Below are positions 10,455-20,411 of a stretch of 64,000 nucleotides of DNA, piece by piece. The stretch's first letter is position 1. Every line of letters starts with the position of its first letter. The position numbers were made by a program, and so were the translations under genes. The stretch spans positions 227,062 through 291,061 of the forward strand of contig NZ_LMNA01000028.1 in assembly GCF_001422445.1 (NCBI RefSeq), in the 5' to 3' direction. The stretch comes from Pseudorhodoferax sp. Leaf274. GTDB taxonomy: Bacteria; Pseudomonadota; Gammaproteobacteria; Burkholderiales; Burkholderiaceae_C. The notes beneath the pieces were generated by a model, which worked only from the letters and a program-made list of their open reading frames with translations, ran no database searches and was not told where the DNA came from.

Positions 10455-12029
10455 ATGCGCTATTCCAAGACACACATCAGGGCATGGGGAGTGGGGCTGA
10501 TGGTCTCGCTGTGCCTGGCGGCCTGCGGCGGCAGCGACGATGACGCCGCGACGCCGAACGAGCCGACCCAGCCGACGGGCCCGACCGCCACCATCGCCGG
10601 CAAGGCCGTCGACGGCCGGACCGGCCTGCCCATCGCAGGCGTGAGCGTGCGCGTGGGCACGGCGTCCACCAGCACCGCCGCCGATGGCAGCTTCACGCTG
10701 CCGGGCCTGGCGCCGGGGTCGCGGGTCCCGGTGGTGTTCGCGTCCTCCGGCTATGCCGAGAATGGCCGCATCGCCGACCTCGTGGGCAATGCCAGCACCG
10801 ATGTGCAGGCGCGGCTGCTGCCCGTCGCCACGACCGCCGCCGTGCCCGTGGCGACGGGCGGCACCGTGGATTCCGGCACCGCCAGGGTCGTGCTGCCGGC
10901 CAACGGCGTGCAGCGTGCCGACGGCACCGCGCCCACCGGCGACATCACGGTGCAGCTCACGCCGATCGACTCGGCGCTGGACCCGCAGCTGATGCCCGGC
11001 GACTTCCGGACCGGGACCGCGGGCGGCACCACCTCGCCGATCGAGAGCTTCGGCGCGCTGAACGTCACGCTGACCGACAGCACCGGCGCGGCACTGAACC
11101 TGCGCAGCGGCCAGACCGCCACCATCCGCATCCCGGCGGTGTCGCGCGGCGCCACCCCGCCCGATTCGATCCCGCTGTACTACTACGACACCGCCACCGG
11201 CCTGTGGAAGCAGGAGGGCACGGCCACGCGCGTGGGTTCGGGCACCAGCGCGTACTACGAAGGCACGGTCACCCATTTCTCGACCTGGAATGCCGACCAG
11301 GTCTATACCACCGTGTTCGTGCGCGGCTGCGTGAAGGACGGCAGCGGCGCCGTGGTCGCCAACGCCTACGTGGGCAGCGATGGCATCGACTACGTCGGCA
11401 CCAGCTACGCCTACACCGACGCCAGCGGCAACTTCAGCCTGCCGGTCCGCAAGGAAAGCCAGGCCGCCATCACGGCCGTGGCAGGCGGGCGCCTGACGAA
11501 CACCGTGCGCAACCAGTCCAGCGCGGTCGACATCAACTGGACCGAATGCCTGACGCTGAGCCAGGCCGGCGCGGGCATCACCATGAAGCTGACCTGGGGC
11601 GCGCTGCCGACCGACCTGGACTCGCACCTCATGACGCCCAGCGGCGAAGAGGTGGACTTCAGCAACGACGGCTCGTTGACCGCCAAGCCGTTCGCCAACC
11701 TGGACGTGGACGACACCAGCAGCTACGGCCCCGAGGTCATCACCATCACCAAGCTGATGGTGGGCACCTACAAGTATTCGGTGCACCGCTATTCGAGCGG
11801 CGGGACGATCGCGCAGTCCGGTGCGCGCGTCGAAGTCAACATCCCCGGCCGTGCCGTGCAGCTGATCACCCCGCCGACCACCGGCGAGACCGGCAGCACG
11901 GACTACTGGAACCTGTTCGAGTTCGACGTCAGCGCCAACTGCACGATCACCGTGCGCCCGGTGCAGACCTACACCAGCACGGGCCTGACCGCGCCGACCA
12001 CGTCGGAGCCGCAGTACTGCACGCCCTGA
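10455..12029 (+). CDS. Lipoprotein with carboxypeptidase-regulatory-like domains and a YfaP-type domain
   Basis: A 524-residue protein. The lipobox LCLAAC puts the acylated cysteine near residue 24, followed by a low-complexity linker. A carboxypeptidase-regulatory-like beta-sandwich (ATIAGKAVDGRTGLPIAGVSV...DGSFTLPGL) is at about 45-110. A middle beta domain carries Ig/CILP-like VVLPANGV and PIESFGALNVTL segments, and a second regulatory-like domain (VRGCVKDGSGAVVANAYV...DASGNFSLPV) is at about 285-335. The C-terminal LTWGALPTDLDSHLMTPSGEEV resembles the YfaP/DUF2135 motif. It is probably a surface or periplasmic adhesion/binding protein; the function is unknown. The start has a good AAAGG site. 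Confidence 0.8.
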   Translation: MRYSKTHIRAWGVGLMVSLCLAACGGSDDDAATPNEPTQPTGPTATIAGKAVDGRTGLPIAGVSVRVGTASTSTAADGSFTLPGLAPGSRVPVVFASSGYAENGRIADLVGNASTDVQARLLPVATTAAVPVATGGTVDSGTARVVLPANGVQRADGTAPTGDITVQLTPIDSALDPQLMPGDFRTGTAGGTTSPIESFGALNVTLTDSTGAALNLRSGQTATIRIPAVSRGATPPDSIPLYYYDTATGLWKQEGTATRVGSGTSAYYEGTVTHFSTWNADQVYTTVFVRGCVKDGSGAVVANAYVGSDGIDYVGTSYAYTDASGNFSLPVRKESQAAITAVAGGRLTNTVRNQSSAVDINWTECLTLSQAGAGITMKLTWGALPTDLDSHLMTPSGEEVDFSNDGSLTAKPFANLDVDDTSSYGPEVITITKLMVGTYKYSVHRYSSGGTIAQSGARVEVNIPGRAVQLITPPTTGETGSTDYWNLFEFDVSANCTITVRPVQTYTSTGLTAPTTSEPQYCTP

Positions 12030-12039
12030 GCGGGCGCCG

Positions 12040-12054
12040 CCGGCCTCAGGCCGG
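12040..12054. terminator. Short hairpin between convergent genes
   Basis: ccggcc-tca-ggccgg forms a perfect 6-bp stem between the lipoprotein stop (12029) and the convergent rluA-type stop (12046-12048, inside the hairpin). There is no T-run, so any terminator role is tentative. Confidence 0.3.
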
Positions 12055-12972
12055 CGCCGGCTCCAGCCGGCCCAGCGTGCGCTGGCTCTCGAAGCGGCGC
12101 CGCTGCCCCGTCACCGGATCGGTGAACGCGATGGCCTGCGCCAGCAGCTGCAGCGGCTGCGTGTGGTCGTCGGCCTCGTCGGGCCCGCGCAGCACCTCGG
12201 GGTAGAAGGCATCGCCGCGGATCGGGATGCCCAACGCCGCCATGTGCACGCGCAGCTGGTGGCGCTGGCCCGTGCGCGGCGCGAGCCTGTAGCGGCCCCA
12301 GCCGCCGGCCGACTCCACCAGCGCCAGCTGCGTGCTGGCGTTGGGCTCGCCATCCACCTCGCACTGCCGGAAGAAGGGCGTGCCCTGCACGATGCGGCTC
12401 TCGCGCGTGAGCGGCAAGGCCAGGGCCGCTCGCAGCGGCGCGATGGCCTCGTACACCTTGTCGACCGCACGCGCGCGGAACAGCGCGTGGTAGGCGTCGC
12501 GGTCCGCGCGCCGCAGGCTGAACAGCACCAGGCCCGCCGTCTCGCGGTCGATGCGGTGCAACGGCTGCAGCTCGGGCAGGCCGGTGGCGTGCCGCAGCCG
12601 CGCCAGCAGGGTCTCGTGCAGGTGGCGCCCGCCCGGCGTCACGGCCAGGAAGTGGGGCTTGTCGGCCACAAGCAGCTGCGCGTCGCGGTAGAGGATGGTG
12701 GCCTCGAACGGCACGCGCGGCTCGTCGTGCAGGCTGCGGTAGTACCAGGCCTTGCCGTGCGCGCGGTAGGCCGCGTCCGGCTGCAGCGGCAGGCCTTGCA
12801 CATCGCACACCTGGCCGGCCTGCAGGCGGGCCAGCCATTCGGCGCGCGGAACGTGCGCGAAGCGCTCGGCGAAGAAGTCCAGCCAGGTGGCCCAGGGCCC
12901 GGCCGGCAGGCCGACGGCGCTGGCCGTCACGCCATCGCGCATGGGCAGGGCGGGAGGGCAGGCGGCGGGCAT
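12046..12972 (-). CDS. RluA-family rRNA/tRNA pseudouridine synthase
   Basis: A 308-residue protein with the RluA catalytic motif [13 protein letters not shown] (catalytic Asp142), the [10 protein letters not shown] segment, and the [22 protein letters not shown] segment near residue 230. It converts a uridine in structured RNA to pseudouridine; which position cannot be told. An N-terminal part (about 25-85) resembles a degenerate S4-like or family-specific extension. An in-frame ATG at residue 11 is an alternative start. It is convergent with the YfaP-like gene and divergent from uppP. Confidence 0.9.
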   Translation of the reverse strand: MPAACPPALPMRDGVTASAVGLPAGPWATWLDFFAERFAHVPRAEWLARLQAGQVCDVQGLPLQPDAAYRAHGKAWYYRSLHDEPRVPFEATILYRDAQLLVADKPHFLAVTPGGRHLHETLLARLRHATGLPELQPLHRIDRETAGLVLFSLRRADRDAYHALFRARAVDKVYEAIAPLRAALALPLTRESRIVQGTPFFRQCEVDGEPNASTQLALVESAGGWGRYRLAPRTGQRHQLRVHMAALGIPIRGDAFYPEVLRGPDEADDHTQPLQLLAQAIAFTDPVTGQRRRFESQRTLGRLEPAPA

Positions 12973-13121
12973 GCGCCAAATTGTCGCTGAGCTGTCATGT
13001 CCCTTGGTGGAAACCCTGGGCCGCTATCATCTGCCCGCCTTTTCACAGCCTGTACAACGCCCATGCCTTTGCTCCGTCCCGTATCGCCACCGGCCCCCGC
13101 AACCTTCCAGGGAGCCATGCG

Positions 13122-13958
13122 ATGAGCTCGGTGGGCTGGGGCGAGGCCGCCGTCCTCGGCGTGATCCAGGGCCTCACCGAATTCCTGCCGGTGTCCTCCA
13201 GCGCGCACCTGCGCATCTTCGGCCCGCTGCTGCCTTCGGGCGGCGACCCGGGCGCGGCGTTCACGGCGATCAGCCAGATCGGCACCGAGGCCGCCGTGCT
13301 GCTGTTCTTCCGCCACGACATCGTGCGCATCTTCCTGGCCTGGTGGGCCTCGCTGGCGCAGCGCGGCCGCCCGCTGAGCCCGGATGCCCGCATGGGCTGG
13401 CTCGTGATCCTGGGCACGGCCCCCATCGCCGTGCTGGGCCTGCTGTTCAAGAACGCCATCGAAGGCTCGCTGCGCAACCTCTACATCACGGCCACCATGC
13501 TGATCGTGTTCGCGCTGGTGCTGGCCGCGGCCGACCGCATGGGCCGCAAGCAGCGCACGCTGGACCGCCTGACCTGGGGCCACGGCATCCTGTTCGGCTT
13601 CGCCCAGGCCATGGCGCTGATCCCGGGCGTCTCGCGCTCGGGCGGCACCATCACCATGGGCCTGATCCTGGGCTACACACGCGAGGCAGCGGCGCGCTAC
13701 TCGTTCCTGCTGGCCATCCCGGCGGTGCTGCTGTCGGGCTTCTACCAGCTCTACAAGACCTGGGGCATGGAGAACACCGTGGGCGGCGGCCAGACCCTGC
13801 TGGCCACGGTCATTGCCTTCTTCGTCGGCTACGCGGTGATCGTGGGCTTCCTCAGGCTCGTGTCCACGCGCAGCTACATGCCCTTCGTCTACTACCGCGT
13901 GGTGTTGGGCATCGCGGTGTTGGCGCTGCTGGGCGCGGGCATCCTGCAGCCGCTCTGA
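13122..13958 (+). CDS. uppP: Undecaprenyl-diphosphate phosphatase
   Basis: A 278-residue integral membrane enzyme of about 8 helices with both signature motifs: [17 protein letters not shown] near residue 15 and [16 protein letters not shown] near residue 165. It dephosphorylates undecaprenyl pyrophosphate so that the lipid carrier of peptidoglycan synthesis can be recycled, and overexpression gives bacitracin resistance in known members. The start was chosen at 13122 because AGGGAG lies 7 bases upstream and the protein then starts just before the first helix. It ends 3 bases from the convergent trmB stop. Confidence 0.97.
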   Translation: MSSVGWGEAAVLGVIQGLTEFLPVSSSAHLRIFGPLLPSGGDPGAAFTAISQIGTEAAVLLFFRHDIVRIFLAWWASLAQRGRPLSPDARMGWLVILGTAPIAVLGLLFKNAIEGSLRNLYITATMLIVFALVLAAADRMGRKQRTLDRLTWGHGILFGFAQAMALIPGVSRSGGTITMGLILGYTREAAARYSFLLAIPAVLLSGFYQLYKTWGMENTVGGGQTLLATVIAFFVGYAVIVGFLRLVSTRSYMPFVYYRVVLGIAVLALLGAGILQPL

Positions 13959-13961
13959 GCT

Positions 13962-14720
13962 TCAGGCCCGGCGGAACACCAGGTCCCAGACGCCGTGGCC
14001 CAGCCGGATGCCGCGGCGCTCGAACTTGGTGTCGGGCCGGTAGTGCGGCCGCGGCGCGAAGTCCGCCGCCGTGTTGGCCAGCAGCGGCTCACCGGATAGC
14101 ACCTGCAGCATCTGCTGCGCATAGGGCTCCCAGTCGGTCGCGCAGTGCAGGTAGCCGCCCGGCGCCAGGCGCTGCGCCAGCCGCGCCACGAAGGGCGGCT
14201 GGATCAACCGGCGCTTGTGGTGGCGCAGCTTGTGCCAGGGGTCGGGAAAGAAGATGTGGATGCCCGCCAGCCCCTGCGGGTGCTGCGCCGCATCCCAGGC
14301 CGGCAGCATGTGGTCCAGCACTTCGACCGCGTCGTGCGCGAGGATGCGGATGTTGGACAGCCCGCGCTCGCCGATCTGCTTGAGCAGCGCACCCACGCCG
14401 GGCTCGTGCACCTCGCAGCACAGGAAGTTGGTTTCGGGCAGCAGCTCGGCGATGTGCGCCGTGGCGTCGCCCATGCCGAAGCCGATCTCCAGCACCGTGG
14501 GCGCCTCGCGGCCGAAGGCCTGCGCAAGGTCCAGCGGCGCGGCCTGGTAGGGCAGCACGAAGCGCGGGCCCAGTTCGGCCATGGCCTTGGCCTGGCCCAG
14601 CGTGGTGCGGCCCGCGCGCTTGACGAAGCTGCGGATGGCGCGCGGGTGGGCAACGTCGGAGGGGGCAAGGCCTGCGGCCTGGTCCGGCGTTTCGCCGGTG
14701 GGGGAAGAGGGCGTGTTCAC
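13962..14720 (-). CDS. trmB: tRNA (guanine-N7)-methyltransferase
   Basis: A 252-residue (GTG start) SAM-dependent methyltransferase that makes m7G46 in tRNAs. Motif I is [12 protein letters not shown], followed by [28 protein letters not shown] (the TrmB signature) and [11 protein letters not shown], and the C-terminal [20 protein letters not shown] matches TrmB. GTG at 14720 is preferred because it follows the upstream gene's stop by 11 bases. An ATG at 14765 would overlap that gene by 34 bases and has a weak GAGG site, so the start is uncertain. Confidence 0.95.
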   Translation of the reverse strand: MNTPSSPTGETPDQAAGLAPSDVAHPRAIRSFVKRAGRTTLGQAKAMAELGPRFVLPYQAAPLDLAQAFGREAPTVLEIGFGMGDATAHIAELLPETNFLCCEVHEPGVGALLKQIGERGLSNIRILAHDAVEVLDHMLPAWDAAQHPQGLAGIHIFFPDPWHKLRHHKRRLIQPPFVARLAQRLAPGGYLHCATDWEPYAQQMLQVLSGEPLLANTAADFAPRPHYRPDTKFERRGIRLGHGVWDLVFRRA

Positions 14721-14731
14721 GCGGCGGGATT

Positions 14732-15271
14732 CTATGTGCGCACACCCAGCCGTCCGGCCAGCCATTGCAGCGCCGCCTCGGGCGATCCGGCAATGCCGAC
14801 CGAGCGCGACAGCATCAGGTTCAGCGGTTGCCCCAGCCCCTCGACCATGGTCCCGTCGGCCACCTCGCGCAGCACGCCTTGGGCGTCGGGCGCGCAGGGG
14901 CGGGCCGCGCCCACGCGCGCGGCGTAGCTGCCTGGCGGCACGCCGTACGCCGCGACGGGCTTGCCCAGCGCGATGGCATAGCCGACCTCGAACACCGTGC
15001 CCGAATCGGGCTCCAGGCCACGGAAGTCGGCCAGGTTGGCCAGCACGCCGTCGGCGGCCTGGATGCGTGCCACGTTGCCTTCGTAGATGCGCTGGGCCAG
15101 CGCGTCGCCCTGCAGCGCGGCGTCGCCGGTGGGGCCGTCGTCCTCGGGCTCCAGGCCGGCCAGGCCCAGACGTTCGCAGCAGGCCTTGAGCCGCGCGAAG
15201 ACCTCGGCGCTGTCGGGCCGGAACACGTCGGGGCCGGCGAGGTAGATGCGGGGAGGGCTGTCGACAGGCAT
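14732..15271 (-). CDS. Nucleoside 2-deoxyribosyltransferase-family protein
   Basis: A 179-residue protein with the family opening [14 protein letters not shown], a central [37 protein letters not shown] and a C-terminal region with LNLMLSRS. The DSGTVFE glutamate corresponds to the usual nucleophile position. Members transfer deoxyribose between bases or hydrolyse nucleotides; the exact activity is not readable. It probably shares a transcript with trmB, which follows after 11 bases. Confidence 0.87.
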   Translation of the reverse strand: MPVDSPPRIYLAGPDVFRPDSAEVFARLKACCERLGLAGLEPEDDGPTGDAALQGDALAQRIYEGNVARIQAADGVLANLADFRGLEPDSGTVFEVGYAIALGKPVAAYGVPPGSYAARVGAARPCAPDAQGVLREVADGTMVEGLGQPLNLMLSRSVGIAGSPEAALQWLAGRLGVRT

Positions 15272-15302
15272 GCGCGCATTGTCGCCGCGCGCACCGCGGC
15301 GC

Positions 15303-16346
15303 TCAGCCCGCGTCCAGCAGCCGTTCGACGCGCTGGCGGCCCAGGCCCCACAGCGCCGCGCCCAGCGAGGCCTGCATGCCGTAGCCGCCGCGCGTCGCGG
15401 TCTCGCCGCGCAGCTGCGCGGCGAACGCGTCGCCGAAGCGCGCGGCCCAGTCCGCATCGCGCGCGGGCCCCGCGCCGGCCAGGGCCGCGCGGTCGTCGTC
15501 GAGCACGGCGCGCACACCGTCGCGCGCCGCCTCGGTGCGCTGCAGCGCCGTGCCGACCTGCTGCAGGGCCTGGCGGGCGCCGCCCTCGTCCTGCAGGCTC
15601 CATTGCCGGGGCGTCAGCACGTCGGGCTGCGGATCGGCCGCGACGCGGTGCAGGCGGCCCGCCGCGAACTGCCGGCCTTCGCCCTGCAGGGCCAGGCCGT
15701 CGCGCACCTGCGGCCAGCGCGGTTCGGCAACCGAGAAGCGCAGGCCACCGGCCGCGTCGGCCTCGGCCTGCAGGCCCAGCGGCGCCAGCGCCTGGGCGAA
15801 GCCGTCGGCGCGGGCCTGCGGCGTGGCCTCGGGGTCCAGCAGCACACGCACGCCGGGGCGCGCGGCCGAGGGCAGGCCGACGGCCAGGGTCAGCGTCTCG
15901 CGGGCCTGGGGCGGCTGGTCCAGCCCGCGCACCGTGAAGCTGCGCCGGGCCGGCTGGTCGGCGCTGTAGTGCAGCTGCGGGTCCAGCGCGGTGCCGGCGG
16001 CGGTGCTGCGTTCGGTCCAGAGCTGGTCCAGCCGCGTGCGCTGGCTTTCCAGCCGCTCGGCCGGCACGGGCTGGCCGGCGGCCGCGCGGCCCAGGTCGGT
16101 CTGCAGGTTGCGCAGGCGCGGGGCCAGGCGGTCCAGGTAGTCCAGCGCCTGCTGCGCGCCGGCCACGCGCGTGTTGCGCTGCGCGTCCAGGCCGCGCAGG
16201 CCGGCATGCACCACGGGCAGCGCGGACGGGGCGGGCGCCGGCGCGGCGGCCTGTGCCTCGCCGGCTCGCGGCACCGCCGCCACGCTGTCGGACGCCTGCG
16301 GCCGGTCCAGCCCCAGGCCGCCGGGACGCAAGGGAGTGATCTGCAT
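15303..16346 (-). CDS. Uncharacterised protein next to flgL (flagellar-locus associated)
   Basis: A 347-residue, Ala/Arg-rich soluble protein with no signal peptide. The first 50 residues are low-complexity (PAPAPSAL) and the rest is mixed alpha/beta with a helical stretch QRNTRVAGAQQALDYLDRLAPRLRNLQ near residue 56. I do not recognise the family. It lies on the flgL strand 268 bases beyond it, at the place where Flag-2/lateral loci carry lafW (a putative hook-associated protein). That is a positional hint only, because the 19-bp inverted-repeat element separates it from flgL. Confidence 0.6.
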   Translation of the reverse strand: MQITPLRPGGLGLDRPQASDSVAAVPRAGEAQAAAPAPAPSALPVVHAGLRGLDAQRNTRVAGAQQALDYLDRLAPRLRNLQTDLGRAAAGQPVPAERLESQRTRLDQLWTERSTAAGTALDPQLHYSADQPARRSFTVRGLDQPPQARETLTLAVGLPSAARPGVRVLLDPEATPQARADGFAQALAPLGLQAEADAAGGLRFSVAEPRWPQVRDGLALQGEGRQFAAGRLHRVAADPQPDVLTPRQWSLQDEGGARQALQQVGTALQRTEAARDGVRAVLDDDRAALAGAGPARDADWAARFGDAFAAQLRGETATRGGYGMQASLGAALWGLGRQRVERLLDAG

Positions 16347-16365
16347 CGTGGTTCAGCCGGCTTTC

Positions 16366-16604
16366 AACCTAGAAACCGCAGTTGGCTGCGCCCGAGTGTG
16401 CCGTGATCGGCGTGCCAGGCAAGGCGTGACGACGCAGTGGGCTCCTGCCCACAAGGAGGAGCAACGCGGCATGGCGCGGCGAGCGCGGTGCAATCGGGTG
16501 CAGAGCGCTGTTCACCCAAGAGGTGAACGTGATCGACGGCAGAAAAGTCAATACGCACGCGGCTCTCCTGATGGATGCAAGCGGTCAACTGCGGTTTCTA
16601 GGTT
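16366..16604. mobile_element. Miniature inverted-repeat element (MITE-like) or large structured RNA element
   Basis: aacctagaaaccgcagttg (16366-16384) is the exact inverse complement of 16586-16604, enclosing 201 bases. The interior holds smaller hairpins, including gttcacc-caaga-ggtgaac (near 16509-16527) and gctcct...aggagc (near 16440-16462). On the minus strand short frames encode peptides ending in a Cys-Gly-Phe or Phe-Leu-Gly, of the sort often called hypothetical in this family. No transposase is present and no clear target duplication is seen. It fills the gap between flgL and the downstream gene. Confidence 0.55.
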
Positions 16605-16614
16605 CAATCCAGGT

Positions 16615-17526
16615 TCAGAGTTGCGAGAACAGCGACAGCCCGGCCACGCGCACATAGGCCTTCTGCGTGGCCTGCAGCGCCGTCTGGTAGCCGGTCAGGC
16701 GGATCGCGGCCTCGCCGTAGTCGAGTTGGCTCAGCGCGATCCGGGCCTGGTCGGCGGCCAGGCCGACGTTGCCGTGGGTGTCGTCCAGGGTGGACAGGAT
16801 GTTCTGCGCGCCGCCCAGCCCGGCGATCTTGCCGCTGACCGAGGCCATGGCCTCGTCCGTGCCGGTCAAGGCGTCCTGCAGGATGGCGCGCACGCCCGCG
16901 TCGTTGTTGTCGATGCCGGGCGTCTGCAGCTGTTCCACCGCCCGGTCCAGCCGGTTCAGCAGCGCGGCCAGCTCGGGCAGGCTCACGTTGGCCGACTGGG
17001 TGATGTTGTTGCCCACCACCACCTGCTGCCTGGCGTCGTTGCCGGCGAAGCTGTAGCGGCTGCCGGCGGCCGCCGTGCCGTCCAGCGCGATGGTGGCGGT
17101 GGTGCTCAGCGTGCCCGAGAACAGGTAGCGGCCTTCCTGGTCGCGGCTGTTGGCCGTGTAGTACAGGCTGTCGCGCAGGCTCACGAGCGCGCCGGCCATG
17201 GCGTTCAGGTCCTCGGCGGTGTTGCCGCCGTCGCTGGCCCAGACCATCAGGTCGCGCACCTGCTGCATGTCCTGCAGGCTGCTGTCCAGCGCGGTCTCGT
17301 TCTGCGTGAGGCGCACCGACAGCGCGCCGATGTTGTCGCGGTACTGCGCCAGCGCCGCCTGCTCGCGGTCCATGCGCGACAGCCGCACCGCGGTGACGGG
17401 ATCGTCGGACGGCAGCAACAGGCGCTGGCCGGTGGACATCTGCTGCATGACCTTCTCCAGCCGCGTCTGCGCGGCCGCCAGCGTCTGGCTCATGGTCATG
17501 TGGTATTGGCTGGTGGCGATGCGCAT
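16615..17526 (-). CDS. flgL: Flagellar hook-filament junction protein FlgL (HAP3), lateral type
   Basis: A 303-residue flagellin-fold junction protein. The N-terminal helix MRIATSQYHMTMSQTLAAAQTRLEKVMQQMSTGQRLLLPSDDP has the flagellin/FlgL pattern, and the C-terminal helix LSQLDYGEAAIRLTGYQTALQATQKAYVRVAGLSLFSQL matches the D0 end. It joins the hook (through FlgK) to the filament outside the cell. It starts 3 bases after the flgK stop, as last gene of the flgB-L operon. Confidence 0.95.
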   Translation of the reverse strand: MRIATSQYHMTMSQTLAAAQTRLEKVMQQMSTGQRLLLPSDDPVTAVRLSRMDREQAALAQYRDNIGALSVRLTQNETALDSSLQDMQQVRDLMVWASDGGNTAEDLNAMAGALVSLRDSLYYTANSRDQEGRYLFSGTLSTTATIALDGTAAAGSRYSFAGNDARQQVVVGNNITQSANVSLPELAALLNRLDRAVEQLQTPGIDNNDAGVRAILQDALTGTDEAMASVSGKIAGLGGAQNILSTLDDTHGNVGLAADQARIALSQLDYGEAAIRLTGYQTALQATQKAYVRVAGLSLFSQL

Positions 17527-17529
17527 GGC

Positions 17530-18912
17530 TTACCTCAGGATGGCCAGGGTGGCTTCGAACAGCGTGTTGGCCGTGCTGAAGACCTTCATGTTGGCCTGGT
17601 ACATCTGCTGGTACTGCACCAGGTTCACGGCTTCCTCGTCCTCGTTGACGCCGCTGGTCGAAGCCCAGTTGGCCTTGGCATACGAGCGCACCGTGTCGGC
17701 CACGCTCAGCGCCGCCTGGTTCTGCTGGCTCGTCGTGCCGATGTTGCTGACCAGCTGCGTGTACGCGTCGCCGAGCTGCACCGACCCGAGCGAGGCGATG
17801 TTCACCGACTGGTCCTTCAGGCCGATCAGCGCCAGCAGGTTGGCGCTGTCGCCGGGCAGCGCGGCGTCGCTGGAAAAGCCCAGGTCCTGCGCGGTCAGGC
17901 CGGGCGTGATGGTCAGCAGCGCCGAGACGCTGGAGGTGTCGAGCTGGAACAGCGGCTTGCCGGCCGTGCCGTCCAGCGCGTAGCCTGCCGCCAGCTGCGT
18001 GTTGAACAGCGTGGCGAGGCCGGTCGCCATGTCGCTGATCGACTGCGTGAGCGGCTGCAGCGTCTTGGCCTGGTAGTCGTCCAGGCCGCCGAGCTGGCCG
18101 CCCATGTTGCGGCTGGCCAGCGTGAAGACCTCCTTGGCGAAGCGCACCGTTAGCGCGGGCGTGCCGTCGGCCAGCGGCGCCGCCGCCTCCAGCCGGCCCA
18201 CCGTGGTGCCCACCACCAGCGGCGTGCCGTTCTTGAGTGCCACGCTGCGCGCACCGTCGGGCTGGTCGACCACGTTGACGCCGACCAGCGCGGCCAGTGC
18301 GTCGATGCGGTTGTCGCGCTCGTCGACCAGCGCCGAAGGGTTGGTGCCGCTGGCGCCGGCGGCGGCGATCTTGCCGTTCAGCGTGGCGACCTCGGCCGAC
18401 AGCACGTTGACCTGGTCCAGCACCGAAGCGCGCTGCTGCGTGATGGCGGTGCGCTGGTTGGCCAGCACCTGGTTCATGCTGTTGAAGCGCACCGTCAGCG
18501 ATTCGGCCGAGGCGATCGCCTGCTGGCGCAGCGGCGCCGAGGTGGGCTCCACGCTGGCCGCGTTCAGCGCCGCGTAGAAGCCGTCCAGCCCGGCGTTGAT
18601 GGTCGAGACATCGTCGCCCATCACCTGCTCGAGCTGCGTCAGGTAACCCTGCACCGCCGAGTGCCGGCCCTGGGTGGAGGCCGATTCCCACAGCTGCTGG
18701 CTCTTGTAGGCGTCGGCGAAGCGGATCAGCTGCGGCGTCTGCACGCCGTTGCCGGGCGAGGTGCCGCTGTGGCCCGTGGGCGCGGCGGCGCGCAGCAAGA
18801 TGCCCTGGCGCGTGTAGCCCTGGGTCTGCAGGTTGGCGATGTTCTGGCTCGTCACGGCCAGCGCGGCCTGGGCCGCCATCGCGCCCGACAGCGCGTTGTT
18901 GATCATGCTCAT
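17530..18912 (-). CDS. flgK: Flagellar hook-associated protein FlgK (HAP1), lateral type
   Basis: A 460-residue protein, shorter than the typical 550 of polar systems, as usual in lateral ones. The N-terminus MINNALSGAMAAQAALAVTSQNIANLQTQGYTRQ is the rod/hook-family helix. The C-terminus VNEDEEAVNLVQYQQMYQANMKVFSTANTLFEATLAIL is typical of FlgK. It forms the hook-side junction zone and is exported by the flagellar type III apparatus, with FlgN as chaperone. The start overlaps the flgJ stop (ATGA). A second ATG two codons in is also possible. Confidence 0.95.
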   Translation of the reverse strand: MSMINNALSGAMAAQAALAVTSQNIANLQTQGYTRQGILLRAAAPTGHSGTSPGNGVQTPQLIRFADAYKSQQLWESASTQGRHSAVQGYLTQLEQVMGDDVSTINAGLDGFYAALNAASVEPTSAPLRQQAIASAESLTVRFNSMNQVLANQRTAITQQRASVLDQVNVLSAEVATLNGKIAAAGASGTNPSALVDERDNRIDALAALVGVNVVDQPDGARSVALKNGTPLVVGTTVGRLEAAAPLADGTPALTVRFAKEVFTLASRNMGGQLGGLDDYQAKTLQPLTQSISDMATGLATLFNTQLAAGYALDGTAGKPLFQLDTSSVSALLTITPGLTAQDLGFSSDAALPGDSANLLALIGLKDQSVNIASLGSVQLGDAYTQLVSNIGTTSQQNQAALSVADTVRSYAKANWASTSGVNEDEEAVNLVQYQQMYQANMKVFSTANTLFEATLAILR

Positions 18913-19286
18913 GGGGTCGGCTCCGGCGGATTTGTCTGCGGCATCTGCTGAGACAAGGCGGCGCCATCGGCCGCCGGCTTAAGCGCCGCGGCGGGCGCGG
19001 CGCTGGGATAGAGCTGGCGCAGCAGCATGTCGGCAATGCCGAAGGCGCGCTGGCCGGCCAGCTGGTCGGCCATGAGCTGGTCCGCGAAACCCAGCAGCGG
19101 GTCGTCCGGGTCCTGGCGCAGAAAGCCGTCCGCGCCGGCCAGCGCACCATTGCCCTGGCGCATGGTCTTGAGCATCTGCTGGATGAACATGCCCTCGAAC
19201 TTGAGCGCGGCGTCCTCGATGCGGGCGCGCACGGCATCGTTGGGCGTGGTGCCGGTCGCCAGCGAAGAGACGGGCCTGGTCTCCAT
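18909..19286 (-). CDS. flgJ: Short FlgJ: rod-cap domain only
   Basis: A 125-residue protein that matches only the N-terminal half of enterobacterial FlgJ: DAALKFEGMFIQQMLKTMRQ and LGFADQLMADQLAGQRAFGIADMLLRQL. It should act as the rod cap in the periplasm. The C-terminal glucosaminidase domain of dual-domain FlgJ is absent; such a domain is encoded separately at 26256-27080. It overlaps flgI by 1 base and flgK by 4, so it is tightly coupled. Confidence 0.92.
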   Translation of the reverse strand: METRPVSSLATGTTPNDAVRARIEDAALKFEGMFIQQMLKTMRQGNGALAGADGFLRQDPDDPLLGFADQLMADQLAGQRAFGIADMLLRQLYPSAAPAAALKPAADGAALSQQMPQTNPPEPTP

Positions 19287-20401
19287 CAGATCACCACCAG
19301 TTCGCCGTCGATGGCGCCGGCCTGGTCGAGCGCCTGCAGGATGGCCATGATGTCGTCCGGCGTGGCGCCGATGCTGTTGACGGTGTCGATGATGGTCTGC
19401 AGCTTGGCGCCGGCCGGCCAGGCGAACATGCGGCCGTTGCCTTGCTCGACCTGCACCTGCGACTGCGGCGTGACCACGGTCTGGCCCTGGGCGAAGGGCT
19501 GGGGCTGGCTCACGCGCGGGTTCTCGCTGATGACCACCTTGAGCGCGCCGTGCGAGACGGCCGCCGGCCGCACCGTCACGCCCTCGGCGATCACCACCGT
19601 GCCGGTGCGCGAGTTGAACACCACGCGCGGCGTCTCCAGGCCCACGTCCACGCGCAGCGCCTGCAGCTGGGCCACGAAGGCCACGCGCCGGGTCGGGTCC
19701 AGGGGCGCCTGCACCTCCACCGTGGTCGCGTCGCGCGTGCTGGCCACGCTGCCGAAGCTGCGGTTGATGGTGTTGACGATGTTGGTGGCGGTCTCGAAGT
19801 TGGGCCGGCGCAGCGACAGCCGCACATGGGGCGCGGTGTCGAAGTCGGTCTCGATCTCGCGCTCGATGCTGGCGCCGTTGGGAATGCGCCCGCCGGTGGG
19901 GGTGTTCACGGTCACGCTCGATCCGCTGGCGCCCTGGGCCGACAGGCCGCCGATCACCACGTTGCCCTGGGCCAGCGCATAGACCTCGCCGTTGGCCGCG
20001 CGCAGCGGCGTCAGCAGCAGCGTGCCCCCGCGCAGGCTCTTGGCATCGCCCAGCGAGGACACCGTGATGTTGATGGTCTGGCCCTTGCGGTAGCCGGGCG
20101 GAAAGCTCGCGCTGACCATCACGGTGGCGGTGTTCTTGCTCTTGGCCTCGACGCGCTCGGGCATCTTGAGGTCGAACTGCTTGAGCATGTTGTTGATCGA
20201 CTGCCCGGCCGACTTGACCTGCGTGCTGTCGCCCGAGCCGTGCAGGCCGACCACCAGGCCATAGCCGATCAGCTGGTTCTCGCGCACGCCCTCCACGTGG
20301 GCCAGGTTGCGCAGCGCCTGGGCGGCGGCGAGGGCCGGGGCGGGCAGGGCGCCCAGCAACAGGGCCGCGGCAGCGCAGAAGGAGATGGAAAGCTGGCGCA
20401 T
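19286..20401 (-). CDS. flgI: Flagellar P-ring protein FlgI
   Basis: A 371-residue periplasmic protein with a signal peptide ending near PALAAAQA. The mature start [29 protein letters not shown] is the FlgI signature, and [13 protein letters not shown] and the C-terminal [29 protein letters not shown] match the full family length. It forms the P ring around the rod in the peptidoglycan. The start was chosen at the codon that begins the signal peptide, 10 bases after the flgH stop. Confidence 0.97.
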   Translation of the reverse strand: MRQLSISFCAAAALLLGALPAPALAAAQALRNLAHVEGVRENQLIGYGLVVGLHGSGDSTQVKSAGQSINNMLKQFDLKMPERVEAKSKNTATVMVSASFPPGYRKGQTINITVSSLGDAKSLRGGTLLLTPLRAANGEVYALAQGNVVIGGLSAQGASGSSVTVNTPTGGRIPNGASIEREIETDFDTAPHVRLSLRRPNFETATNIVNTINRSFGSVASTRDATTVEVQAPLDPTRRVAFVAQLQALRVDVGLETPRVVFNSRTGTVVIAEGVTVRPAAVSHGALKVVISENPRVSQPQPFAQGQTVVTPQSQVQVEQGNGRMFAWPAGAKLQTIIDTVNSIGATPDDIMAILQALDQAGAIDGELVVI

Positions 20402-20411
20402 GGCGGCGTCC

